A DNA stretch of 64,000 nt from Mastigias papua (taxonomy: Eukaryota; Cnidaria; Scyphozoa; Rhizostomeae; Mastigiidae), in NCBI GenBank assembly GCA_964019165.1, contig OZ025269.1:17735187-17799186 (forward strand). The letters run 5' to 3'. The notes below the pieces were generated by a model. It did not search any database. It was not told the DNA's origin and worked only from the letters and a program-made list of their open reading frames with translations. Shown in pieces: positions 10,901 through 22,300 of this stretch (position 1 is its first letter; every line of letters starts with the position of its first letter). Both the position numbers and the translations under genes were made by a program.

Positions 10901-12664
10901 TCTAAAGGGTTTTCGTCAGCCGAAAAAAACTGGACAACTACTGAAAAAGAGGCTTTTGCTATCGTTTGGGCTCTTCAGTATTTCCATGCTTATGTCTATG
11001 GAGTTAAAGTAATCATCTACTCAGATCATAAGGCCCTAAATTGGCTACGAAACTTCAAGCACCCCAATGGTAAATTAGCGAGGTGGATTCTCAAATTGGA
11101 GCAATACGATTATGAAATTATTCATAGGCCTAGCACTTTAATGAGCCATGTTGATGCATTATCACGTGCTCCTGTTCAAAGCATTCAAATCTCTTCGTGG
11201 TCACCAACGGACTTTAGAGAGCTACAGGATTTAGATAGTGATATATCTTTAGTGAAAGGGTGGCTTCAAGCAGAAAATGCCCCCCATCTCCAACCTAAGG
11301 ATAGCTCGTCGGTACTTTCGGCATTGTATAAGACTCTTAATTCGTTGTTTGTTCACAATGGTGTACTCTATCGCAAGTGGGTTGATGATACTGGCACTGA
11401 GCGCTCACAAATCGTAATTCCCAAGTTTTTCTCACCAAAGATCCTCCATCAGATTCACGCTCAAATCGGTCACTTTGGAGTTCACAAAACATTTGATATG
11501 CTGCAGAAACGTTTTTACTGGCCAGGGTTTCATAGCGACGTTGAGAATTTTTGTAAATCATGTGAAGTTTGTCTCACAAACAAAGCTACTCCAAGGCCTC
11601 GTAAACCGCTTAAACCGATAGAGGTTCAGCCCATCCCCTTTTATATGGTTGGAATCGACATTGTTGGACCTTTGAAAACTACTAAGCACGGGAATCGTTA
11701 CATTTTATCGATTATTGATTATTACACAAAGTACGCTGAAGCTGAACCATTGCCTGACCAACAAGCCGAGACTGTTGTTCGCAAGTTAGAAACTATTTTC
11801 GCGCGACACGGAATGCCTTCCATCATTATAACTGACCAAGGGTCTAATTTTGAATCCCATTTATTTTCCAGCATGTGTAATTTGTTTGGTATTGAAAGGC
11901 GTCGTACTACGCCCTATCATCCACAAACTGATGGCCTTTGCGAACGGTTTAACTCGATTTTAAAGTTACTTCTTCGTATGCGCGTTAATTCCGAGAAAGA
12001 TGACTGGGATGATCAGTTACCATCAGTATTGTTATCGTACCGCATTTCTAAACAAGAGACTACTGGTGTTTCTCCGTTTGAACTTATGTACGGCCGTGAG
12101 GCTAACTTACCTGTTGATGTTCAGGGGGAGGGAGGTGAAGTAGAAAGAAAACCTGTCGGAGGTCCCGCTCAATACCTCAACGAGTTGAAAGAACGACACG
12201 AGCATTTGAAAAATTTGGTAGAAAATCGAGTACAGAAGGCCCAAGAAAAACAGAAAAAGAATTACGATTCCCGCCACAGAGTTGAGAAATATTCTGATTT
12301 CGTTATAGGAGAGCTTGTTCTTCTTAAAAATCATCGCGCACGCGGCCTTGATTCAAAATACGTGGGTCCATATCGCGTTGTTCGTTTATTGGAAGAAGAC
12401 TGCGAGATCGAATGTCTTGGAACTGGAAAACATCGCATCGTTCATGTAAACAATTTACGTCCATTTTCTGTAGAACGAGTTGAACCTGAAAGTAACATTG
12501 ATTCACTAGCAGAAAGTGATGGTTCTGATACCGATGATTTCGTGTTTGATATTTACAAACCTGTGATTGACAATGAAAACCCGCGTCAAGAACAGTCGAG
12601 ATACAACTTACGCAGAAATCGCAGACAGCCAGATCGTTATGGCTTTCCAGTTTACGATTATTGA
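7994..12664 (+). CDS. Ty3/gypsy Gag-Pol polyprotein, 1,556 aa, intact
   Basis: One frame without stop or frameshift. In order: a retrotransposon Gag-type region (residues 1-210); three CCHC zinc knuckles starting at Cys219, Cys253 and Cys295; aspartic protease with DTGAS at 375-379; reverse transcriptase with FCVDYRKLND and catalytic YLDD at 795-798; RNase H with TDAS (Asp944); integrase with an HHCC zinc finger from His1160 and a DD35E triad at Asp1222, Asp1281 and Glu1317; a GPY module (KYVGPYRVV) near 1455; and a basic C-terminus. Gag and Pol share the frame, so protein ratio must be set by processing or another route rather than by a frameshift. The ATG lies 20 bases past the primer site. 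It acts in cytoplasmic particles and inserts its cDNA into chromosomes. The clade within Metaviridae was not determined. Confidence 0.97.
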   Translation: MALEEAAGAAVPEVLENDQPARLSYTLFRRPDKYRIGEDFVLFVRKLNLYFEAVELADLKKRRLALLFNLSEDAFRLAESIDFPEEDSWDEFVNKLKVLFERNQTDTEKRYNFNRRVQEPGETVDSFAVALREFGSKCGFTGAEYNHRIVDQFILGLRDRPTQNKLLQEPPENIDAALCIARRFEAANATMMKLNADSLEAKQQPAVRSVGSTRSAKVCFSCSGYGHVSKECPTLRKSVVTPRGHASNYRVVCFKCNKVGHVARDCFGSNTTYNKRFMQNRQLGNQNFDRKPIFCFKCGQEGHISRFCKSNQFRENQNQRQSERGERLQFDRLRSSEQKLPDSKVRLSSISATNKRKTLVIETLINGNPRLCVVDTGASISLIGKSQWDTLNKDSQSEMLPSDIVAEAANNSLIGIVGKTVLSVCVNEKQLSDQTFYVANDMNEIILGLDWLMSLHCIIDTSELVIRFPDGSVAPLLIHDSSIADPMSVVLCNDIEIPGNHEVIQRAKVKTPCINDSILEPNISIAQKGVLVARVLVSPVQQTIPIQIINPGVETVKLYRGTTIGNLEHLEYVPVDDPALNEETFEKKPDQLRFDFDHLVPEERNRLDRLLTDYRNIFAHNISELGSTSLTEHEIDTGDAQPIKQLPRRLPNVLKSVVQEQVSEMLQNDVIRPSHSPWASPIVLVRKKDNTWRFCVDYRKLNDITIKDSYMIPQVNDLLDTLSGQQYFTTLDLASGYWQVKVAEESKEKTAFVIPGGQHLEFNRMPFGLANAVPTFQRLMQRVLEGLTPRKCLVYLDDVLIVGSTFEEHLQNLKEVLEAIKVAGLKLKPSKCFFAKRSVKYLGFIVSNEGLSPDPEKLKAIEDYPQPRDLTELRRFIGLASYYRRFVSGFSEIVAPLHKLMQKGTNFIWHSTCEEAFKKIKQQLVTSPVLAFPNEEGQFVLYTDASNVGIGAILAQRGPSGDERVISFASKGFSSAEKNWTTTEKEAFAIVWALQYFHAYVYGVKVIIYSDHKALNWLRNFKHPNGKLARWILKLEQYDYEIIHRPSTLMSHVDALSRAPVQSIQISSWSPTDFRELQDLDSDISLVKGWLQAENAPHLQPKDSSSVLSALYKTLNSLFVHNGVLYRKWVDDTGTERSQIVIPKFFSPKILHQIHAQIGHFGVHKTFDMLQKRFYWPGFHSDVENFCKSCEVCLTNKATPRPRKPLKPIEVQPIPFYMVGIDIVGPLKTTKHGNRYILSIIDYYTKYAEAEPLPDQQAETVVRKLETIFARHGMPSIIITDQGSNFESHLFSSMCNLFGIERRRTTPYHPQTDGLCERFNSILKLLLRMRVNSEKDDWDDQLPSVLLSYRISKQETTGVSPFELMYGREANLPVDVQGEGGEVERKPVGGPAQYLNELKERHEHLKNLVENRVQKAQEKQKKNYDSRHRVEKYSDFVIGELVLLKNHRARGLDSKYVGPYRVVRLLEEDCEIECLGTGKHRIVHVNNLRPFSVERVEPESNIDSLAESDGSDTDDFVFDIYKPVIDNENPRQEQSRYNLRRNRRQPDRYGFPVYDY

Positions 12665-12865
12665 CAACTTTGAGATTGCCATTCACTTCGCTTATTGTTA
12701 TTAACATTGTTCTGTTTGGAAAGAGTACCTATTGTTTTGTTGTTTTGTAAAAAAAAGAAAGAAAGACAAAAAAAAAAGGAAAAAAAAAGCAAAGACAGAA
12801 AAGAACCATTCGTAACTTTTAAAGAGTACTATGACTTTTATATTTTGTATGCATTAGGATATTTT

Positions 12866-12877
12866 AGGGAGGGAGAG
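12866..12877 (+). promoter_or_regulatory. Polypurine tract
   Basis: AGGGAGGGAGAG lies directly against the TG of the 3' LTR, the position expected for the plus-strand DNA primer. The stretch from the stop codon to here (12665-12865) is untranslated and has an A-rich tract at about 12749-12790. Confidence 0.9.
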
Positions 12878-13114
12878 TGTAAGGATGTGTGAGGAATGGG
12901 AATGAGTTAGGTAGTCACGTGAGAGAAAAGAGAAGGAGTAGTAGGAATAGAGAAGCGAGAGGAGAAGGACGTTACTTGGTAGTTTCAGATATAGTAAGGA
13001 TATCGTTGAGGGAACCGAGTTAAGAGATATTTGATTTGTATATATATTGTATATATTGGAAAATGTTTTTGTTTTTATGATTCGCTTCTATTATTACATC
13101 GCGGCTTCGTTACA
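12878..13114 (+). repeat. 3' LTR of the Ty3/gypsy element
   Basis: 237 bp, starts TGTAAGGATG and ends CTTCGTTACA, identical by eye to the 5' LTR. It is followed by the second TACG target copy. Confidence 0.97.
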
Positions 13115-13760
13115 TACGTAGGGATTGGTATCTGTAGGGATTTGCGCTGGAATAAGACTGTTGATGAATTAGTAGGGAAGGCAAATAGATCTCTTGGTTT
13201 GCTAGTGAGAAACCTTTCCAAATGTTCTCACCAGGTACGAGAAAAGTTTACCTTGCGCTAGTACGCCCCCATCTTGAATATGCATGCGAAGTCTGGTCAC
13301 CGTATACTAATAAGCTGAAACAGAGAATTGAAAAGGTTCGAGGAACGGAGCTCGTTTTGTTACGGGAGATTACCGCCATAGATCTAGTGTAACTGAAATG
13401 AAATAGTATTCACTCGAATCACGCAGATTGCTATTCCAAACGAAATACGTTCATAAAATGTTTACAAATCAGGTAGCGTTGGATCCTAATATTTTCTTTT
13501 CCCCTGGAACTTATCTGTTTTCAAGGAACTCAACATCATTTAAGATTATGCCAAAATTCGGGAGGATTGATGTAGTAGAGTTCTCTTTCTTTTATTGAAT
13601 CATTCCAGTGTGGAATAGTCTGCCAGACGCTATTGTAACGCACGCGAAATCAGAATCTTTTTCCGGCTTATGTCGAGATTACCTTAGCAAATTTTCAACC
13701 CCTCGATATTGTATTTTGCTGTATTTGATGTAATTTGTAGTTGATCCTGTGCACACATTT
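13115..13760 (+). pseudogene. LINE reverse transcriptase relic, 3' part
   Basis: Continues the relic at 7345-7713. After the shared TACG it reads YVGIGICRDLRWN, then LVGKANRSLGLLVRNLSKC, a typical CR1/Rex-type segment, and later IPVWNSLPDAIV, the usual C-terminal motif. It carries several stops and frame changes. No terminal repeat or poly(A) tail marks the exact 3' end. Confidence 0.8.
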
Positions 13761-16338
13761 GTATCGATCCAAATGGATTGTTAAATGTATATTTCATGGT
13801 GATGATACTGATGTTGACTGTCAAGAAACTAGTATTTCAAAAAATAAGCGCAACTCTCTACAAAACCGAGACTAATAGGTAAAAACGGAGTTCATTGTTG
13901 AATTCTTCACCCCAGAAATAGCTAAGAGAGACTACTTATGTATTGGCACCAAGATTCTTATTGACCAATGTACATTTCTAGTACTGAAATCATTGAAAAA
14001 CTAAGAAAGTTGCGGCTACTATGTACAAAACTGCTCCAATTCAATCGAGCTTGCTTTGTGACCACTTCGTGAATCTAATTAAAAATAGTCCAACTATCAC
14101 TATTTGTAGAGTTATTGGTGATGCTCTGTAGCAATTTGTTACGAGGGAAAACAAGAACCCTACTGTAATAATTGCAGAAAGAAACATAGTTTTGTGAGAT
14201 AGGCAAAGGCAAGAATGGTTGGGAACGATAGCTGCAGCAGTTCGAGACGCTTCCAATTTAACCATATTTCTTTGCTTTATCATCTTGAAATGAGATGCTT
14301 CCGAGAAAATCACTACACTTCTGTCCTGGAAAAAATTTTCGTCCATTCTACAAAGAAAAGTGTTTTATCACAATCATATGAATACATTTTTCTAGTTTTC
14401 TCAGAGTCTAAATGGAGAAATGAAAGGCTTCAAAAGGTGACTGCTCATATTTCACTCAGCGAAAATTCAATCGGATCCCAAAGCTACCATTTTGAATCTG
14501 GTAATTTTGGCGCGAATCTATGAAGAAATATTCTGACGCTATTTCACATAACAATAAGCAGTGAAGAGACATGAGGCTGTGAAAAAGACATTCAATACGA
14601 TACTTATAGGAAAGTTAGAAATTTCCCGTGTGAAGAAAGGATTGCAGTTGATATTAAGCATGCACACAGACTACTAACAAAGCCTTTACTTCTAGTGGTT
14701 GCACTGCGAAAAAAATAAGGATAGGTCACCTAAAGATGGTGGATGAAAGAGTGCATTTTCTGTAATGAAATGAGACATTCAAGGTACTCTAAAACATTCA
14801 GTTTCTTCTCAAAAGTAGCAATACTCGAGGGCTATATCAAACTGGATGTCTGAGCTGTAGTGATAAGATAAGCACCAATAAGTATCGATTTCAAGTGCCG
14901 ATAAGACATATTGTCTTCATTATTTCGAAATATCAAGCCTTCCTAGCTCTGAGCTATGCAGCAAAAATGTAGGTATATATCAGGGTTGGTTAGGCAAGTC
15001 TTTTACGGAGCTATCGTTTGAGCATCAGGAAACACTTTTCTGTTAGCATAGCCCTCCATATGGACTGAACGAAGTGGTAACGGGTTGAAGTACCCTCCCT
15101 CTCTATTGGGGACGTTACATAACGGATGAATGATCCCTTGTATGTTATGCTGTATACAATATATGTTATATGTGTAGGCCGCAGGGCTGATATGGCGTAT
15201 CATACTCCCTGCGGTATCGTTCATTTTAGTTTAATTATGTAGGTACTTAAAAGCATAGAAAAAATATTCGTATTAATTTTGACAGGTTTTGACAGTGAAA
15301 GGATGTATAAGAAGGACCCATGTTTCTGGAAATAAAATAGGTGGTACTATATTTGTTGAAAATTTTCGAAACCAGACTTCAGCAAATCTTTAGGGGGTGA
15401 AGGTTATAAATTTTACCGACTTTTGTAAAATGTATCTGTCGACTATACGTATTATTAGCTCCTAAAATCCTTGAACCACTGTATGCCTAATGCAGTATAA
15501 TATACTTCAGGGGGGCTTTGCCTCCTAGCTCTCCCTGAAAACCGCAACTGATCACGATGTTTCCACAGCAAATATGCTTCAAGATGATGTCACAAAAACA
15601 GTAATGTAATCAAATCCACTGATTGGCCTAGATCAAACTTTGCCCTCGCTATGATGGGCAACAATTACAAACGGATAGAATTTAACTAATTAGATGACAA
15701 AATCAGAAAGGGCCCTTGGCACGAGTGCAATCAGCATAAAACACTCGATATGTATTGCTCAGTTTGTTCATTTTGTTACGGTATAGCATGGCCTAGCATG
15801 CACTTCAAGCAAAGGAAATAGCGTTTGGATGAATTATCAATCACAAGATTACTTCAATTGCAGGGATCGTTACAGTGTAATAAGAGCAATGAGAGTACAA
15901 AGCCTTGTCTTCCTACAGGTATGATGGAATTTCTTTTTTCAATTTTCAATACCCCGAATAATAGATAATATGGCAATAGACAAGTGAAGGTTGTCACCTT
16001 GAAACAACCTTCTACTCTGTACATCTATGGGTATATATAGAAAGAAGATTTATGCTCAAGGTAAACTCAAGATCAACGGTCGTATCATCCCAAAATCAAA
16101 ACAACTTGTATGTTTGGCAGCAAAACTCTCGATCATGTATCGAGTCTTTGCCAGCCTCACCATAGCTTCTGGTATGGTATCCCCTTCCTTTCCTCATCCT
16201 TGTCGAGGAATAAACGACGACTCCCTGGAATCATAATAAGTCCCTGCATCAATTAACTCTCACTGCAATAATCTATTGTTTCATCAGTTCTACTGAATGC
16301 TTGATCACACGAAATGCTGTCCAAAATTCCAGCAGAAA
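13761..16338. other. Intergenic stretch, nothing recognised
   Basis: Lies between the LINE relic and the 3' end of the thiolase gene. Short open frames occur (for example 14215-14523 plus and 15003-15224 minus), but they show no family motif, no splice-consistent neighbours and no biased composition. The right part should contain the 3' UTR of the thiolase gene. Confidence 0.4.
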
Positions 16339-19300
16339 TCATAATTTTGCAGTGGTATTGGCTATGCTGGATTGATTATCTGAGCCGTCATACTTTCTGT
16401 ACAAAGTGACAACCGCAGCTCCGCCAATACCGAAATTATGTTGCATCCCTATGCAAGCACCATCCACCTGCCGCTTTCCAGCCATATTCCGTAGCTAAAA
16501 TAACATAGATTTCATTTAACAGTTAGCGATGCAACAGTAATGAGGTCAAACCTGGTGCTGCAAGCACCGGTACTAAAGTCACACACTATGTGTGCTCAGT
16601 CTGGCTCAGCTACTTGCAGATAAAAGCAAAACGGTACTCTAGTGCAGTTAGGCAGTAAGCACCACCTTTTGAAATTATTCACTGAAATAATACACTTGTG
16701 TGTCTCAAGGACAACAGCAGCGGATCTTGAATATAACAATGGACTGTGAGTATGGTGAGCTGCAAATGGTTCATAATAAGTTTAATGTCTTCGCACCATA
16801 TGTGGCTATTTCAACAGTAGTGGCGATTAGTAAAAGCAGTTTATTACTCTAGTATAATGATGTACCGTTGCAACCAAATTTAGGACCAACTCATCTCTGA
16901 AAACCTTTTTAATAGAGATCCAATGCACGTTTTACACAAAATTGACCTCCCAAACAGCAATAGCAATAATTCCAGAAAGGTAAAAAGCCATAACTCACCT
17001 GCCAGTTTAACTCTGCACATTGGGCTAATCCAGTTGCTCCAATCGGATGGCCTTTGTGAACAGAAACATGTTGATCAACAGTAGAAATAATGATCAATTA
17101 AAACTTTATAACGGCTCCATTTTACGAAACAGATGTTTAAACATTAGTATGAAAAGAAACTGGAATACGAAAGAAGTATAAAAATAAAAAAATGTAAATG
17201 CAAGCAGCAGGTGCAGGAACCTGCATCGTTCCTTCCTCCATTAATTGACTCAAGTCTCTAGCTAACATTTAGTTCACAGTAATACCAATTCTAAATCATA
17301 GCCTTCTTTTGTTGTTGGGTGTGAGAATTACCAAATTCTTTTATTCAATTCATTACAAAAAAAAGAAGAAGCAACGTGGGACTGTTGTATAAAAGCCAGT
17401 TGAGATTAGGGAATATTCTAAAGACTCCCAGTTCCCCTTCCGCTTATTCCAGCAACTAAGTATTCCAGACCCAATAGTGATTTGAGATATCTGGACAAAT
17501 GCGAATAATGCCTATCAATTGCCTTGCTAAATCTACCGAAAATTAATCAGAAAATGCAACACTGAATTCAAAGGTTCAAAAAAGGAGAGAAATTATCCAA
17601 TTCACCACCATTTGCAATAAAATGCTTTAGAGGCTATCTGTATTAATTAACAGTTACCAAACCAAAATAAATTTAGCACTTCATATACAAATATGTGAAT
17701 TGAGCTTTTTAACAAATGAGTAAGATCTAATTTCATCATGTGCATGAGCTAATCCCCAGTAGATGCTCAGTGCTAGAAAAGAACTGAGGAAACACAGCAC
17801 ATAAAATTGTCTACTGGGTAAGCAACATGTAATGATAGACCAATGTGTTCAGAGGCTTATGTATCCAAGAAAGTCACGCTGCATTGAATGCCTCACTAGT
17901 ATACACGTTTTTTATATACGAAACAATCTCCAGCCTTACATGCAAGTTCAAATTTTTGAAATTCCAATAACAGTAACAACCGAGATAAGGCAACTGTCAG
18001 ATGAAAAAGAAAATTTCAGATTCTGTGGAGCACGTACGCATTTAGTTTCGAACTGGGTCGTTTGAAAACACTTGACAAATGGATGTTGTTTGTATTTTTT
18101 TCCAGTATAACAAAATTTTTTTCACAAAAACAATTTTTGTCAAGTTTCTTCGATCACTGGTACGTTTTGCCAATGAATCAATCAGATCCCGTGTATTGCA
18201 ACTCAAGTTGTACTTCGGTAGTTTCATACCTATGCTGAGTTTACTAAAACCATAATTGTTAACACAAACAAAACACTTAAAAAATTTACCCTAAAAACTT
18301 TCGTTGCCCTTCGGCAACCTCCTCAGTGAGCTTTCACTTTTCAGAATTCAATTTTCTTACAGAGGAGGTTGCCGCAGGGCAATGAAAATTTTTAGGTCAA
18401 GTTTTTTTCATATTTTATGTGTGCTAACAATTATGATTTTAATAAACTCACCATAGGCATGAAGCTACCGAAATACAATCTTTTCAAGTTTACTTTGGAA
18501 GCTGAGTCTCCCTGTGTTTCTCAAAGTTTTCCTAATTTTTGCCTGCTTAGTGCCTCATGTTTCTTATATACTTTCTTGTTATAAAAATAACGTGCATTAG
18601 ACAAATATTTAAGCACACCTTTGGATTCCAGACCACCGGAAGGGTTCACGACCCATCGTTTGTTTAAGAGACAGAGTTGGCCACCTGTAAAGAATGAAAA
18701 AATACTTAAGCAAAAATGTCGATTTACAAAATGCTTTTGCTTCAATAATAGCTTGCGTTTGGACACCTCGTAGCACTAAATCTAGTAAAACTTCCAACAG
18801 GATTTTACAACAAAATTACTCTCATATTTATACTTTAATATAAGAACAAATGGAACAAAACTGCCGAAATGGCTTGCCGACAGAATCTCGTTCACATCAG
18901 CTCAGTTTCACCGTCTAGTTGGATTTGCCACGAGCTCTTCTCCATTCGGTATTCCAGTACTTACACTTCATAAAAGTTATACAACAAGCGCATATCCACC
19001 TGCACATTATAACTACATAAATACAGGTTGTGTTCAGTGGATATTGACTGTAACTATATTCGTAACAGCTAGAGCTACGCTCTATTGTAGAATCTAACTT
19101 AAAAAGAAAGAAGGAACTCACGGCTAAATCTACAATCTATCACCACTCTTAGACATATACCTACACACTAGTATAGGTCTGCAAATGTACTATATGACTG
19201 GCAAAGTTCACCTACCTAGCTGAAGTATTGCTACTTGTCATCATTTCTCGATTATAAGTACGAAATGAAGCAATTTAACATTAACAACGCTGCCTTTATT

Positions 19301-22300
19301 GTGGGAAAGTTTGAGCAAAGTAACTAGAGTGTGCAACAACGTCCTACCATTTGAATTTTGGATCCATTCTGCTTTATCAATCAAATTACCACCTTCTCCT
19401 TCATTGCATAAACCAAGCGCCTCGTACATCAGCATCTACGTAGAAGAGATACTGGTATGTACAGAAGCAAGTCATGACAACTTCCTTCAAATCATACTCA
19501 AAACTTGAAAGTTCACATATCCATAACGGCACACGATCAAATGTATGGCCATAATTGAAGAGCCTCGCCTGACCAGCTAGGACTTACGAAAGATGAGGGA
19601 AAAGTATTGAATAAACTACCCTCGCTTAATACAAACCCAAATACTAAAGCAAGAAGTTAAAAATCTTACTGAATCACTTGCACGATGAAGCAAAAGAGAT
19701 GCCTTATGGAAGTTAGCTGAGTCACCTGAAGTGATGGACAAAGTATTGAGTCTTCCATGAATGTTTATACTTTCAATACTTTTACTTGTTCTCTCATTAA
19801 CATGATATGCTACCAATTGGGTAGCTTCTAGTAATCATTTGCTATACTTCAATTACCAAGATAATGGTAGGATATGGAATATCAAACTCACTTCATTACA
19901 GGAAAAGCAATCATGCACTTCCAAAACGTCAATATTTCTTGGTGAAAGTCCAGATTTACTAAAGCACTGGTGTGCAGCCTTCTTTGCCATAGAATATCCT
20001 GAAAGATCGATAAAACTCTTTCCGAACGAAGATGGTAAATCCGTGACCATTTCCTGTGCCAAGATCTCTACGGCATTTTGCTGCAAGATTAGGAGAGAAT
20101 GTTCTAGGTCAACCAGGGAGGATTGAGTAAATTAGTTACATGACATGAGAGATGGTAAACTGCAGGCACATAGGCATAGCCTGATACTTTGAAATATGCA
20201 TATACCCGTTCACTGAATGGAAGACCAGGGGTAGTAAAGTGAAGTTTCACATTTACCTAGAATAAAACCTGTATTCGCTGCCATTGCTACCGTGGTAAAA
20301 TTCAAACACGTAAATGAAGAGCGTGAAAATTTCCTCAGGACGATATTGAATGCGACACTAACCTGCAGTCCGTGTGAAATCATGAAATCTTCGCTGCAGA
20401 GAATTGCAGCAGCACTGCCATCTGCAGTGGGTGCACACATTGGCATGGTGAACGGTTCACAAACCTTCTGGCCTCTAACAATGTTCTCCAGTGGTATCTC
20501 TTTCCTGATACAAGCATACGGGTTGTTTACACTGTGCAGATGGTTTTTGTGACTGATCTTTGCAAGCTGAAGTGGAGTCGATTTGAACTTGTCAGAGTGC
20601 TCTTTGGCTGCATATGCAAATAACTGAAACACGAAACAAATGAGTTGTGTTTTATCATAATCTGTGGAAAATTTGGCCAAATAAAAAGCATTAGGATACA
20701 TCACCCGAGACAAAACACCAAAATCATTGCTAAGTTTCTTAACTAAGTTAGTCAATTACTGAGCCTTTCAGTTTGAGAGCCAGCTGGCCAGTGCAAACTA
20801 TATAGATATCACTACGATGCCAACCCTTTAAAAAGATCAGGCTGAAATGACTACCTTACAAAAGCATAATTCCTGAGTATGTTATATCTGAAATAAACAG
20901 AAGATACATGAAAGAGAATGCAAAATAAAATGAAAACATAGATAAGATTATAACAGCTATCAGAGTACAAGGCTTATAAAATGTTATACTGAGATATTTC
21001 AGTACATTGGTCACACGGGAATGAAATAGCAAACGGAAGCCAGTTTGTAATCGAAGAAATGGAAAAGAGTAATTTTGATTTGCAAAGTCAAGGAGTTTAA
21101 AGCACATACCTTAATGACATCTGAAGTCATTCTATTCAGATTTGGATTTATAAGACCTGCTTTTGCACCTATTTTTTCCATATGATCAAAATGATTGTCA
21201 ACAGGGTGAACCTTGTCAATATATTTTGAACTCAAGCCTCTATCCATCTTTTCGAAACCTGAATGCAAAAATGGCACTAGATGAACCCACAATCATCAAC
21301 TTCAGTACTACATACCTTGATTACAAATTCAAAGTAGTGCAATGGTTTTTGGATACAAATGGGACATTGTTGACTTCCCACTAACGCAAGACTGCACGTT
21401 TTTTACGGAAACTAGCACAAATTGTCACTGATAAGACAGAACAATATGGATACTGCAAGTTTCAAAGGAAACTCGCTATGAACCACTTGCTTCAATGATA
21501 CCACACAATTTATGCAAGTATGGCTTCCTACTTCTCGATTTTTTGTACTGATAAATATGTACAAAATCGAGAAAAGCTCCTAATGGTTTTTGTCTTTAGT
21601 GGTACAAGTTTCCTAGATCGTTTTGGTTCTCAACATGTAGGTGCCATATAAAACATTTCCATAAAAAACAAATGTGTATTTTCTAAGCATTGTCAAACTT
21701 GATGAAGATATATGGAAGGATGACCCAACACTACTGAATTTTAGCAATGATTCATAGTAAATTGTGTTCAATTATTCAACATCCAGAGCTGCTACCAGAT
21801 AGCAAAAGAGAAACAAAGCAAAGGGAGAGACATTAAGTGCTGTACCTAAGACTAAAGCACAATTGTATTGACGGCTGTGAATGAATGTCTTCGCCATCAT
21901 CAAGGCTGTAGATGCTGATGAACAGTTATTGTTTGTGTTGAAAACAGGCACACCAGATAAGCCAAGCTCTACAGTGAACAAAGAAATCCTAAAAAGAACT
22001 GTGATCACAAAGTACTACTGCCCAACACACTAAACCTGCAGTTATATACATACATATATGCATACATGCATCACTTGTTTAACAAAGCAGGTCATCTAAA
22101 TGGCAGCTTTCACTGATGTGGACCTGCTGATACAAAGTAAAGGTTGAAGGTTTACTCATGTAATAACTCAATACGTAAAATAAGCAAGTCTCTTAATTCA
22201 TACAAATGATTTCTCAAAAATGATTTCTCAAAAAGTTAAAAGCACATAAAAGCTGAGTAAGTAAATGATAAAGTGGATGTTTGACCAAATGAAATACTAT

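Larger units (their letters stand above)
7714..13114 (+). mobile_element. Complete Ty3/gypsy LTR retrotransposon, 5,401 bp
   Basis: Two identical 237-bp LTRs (7714-7950 and 12878-13114, TG...CA ends) enclose a primer-binding site, one gag-pol frame and a polypurine tract. The 4-bp sequence TACG stands on both sides (7710-7713 and 13115-13118) as the target duplication. Removing the element and one TACG restores the frame of the surrounding LINE relic, which fixes both borders. Identical LTRs plus an unbroken frame mean a recent, perhaps still mobile, copy. No envelope gene and no chromodomain are visible. Confidence 0.97.

Noticed and set aside
14041..14523. Overlapping frames of about 100 codons on both strands
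   Set aside because: No motif and no neighbouring exons; expected by chance in this length of AT-rich DNA.
19839..20552. Plus-strand frames over the thiolase exons
   Set aside because: They mirror thiolase exons 7 and 8, which have the family motifs on the minus strand.
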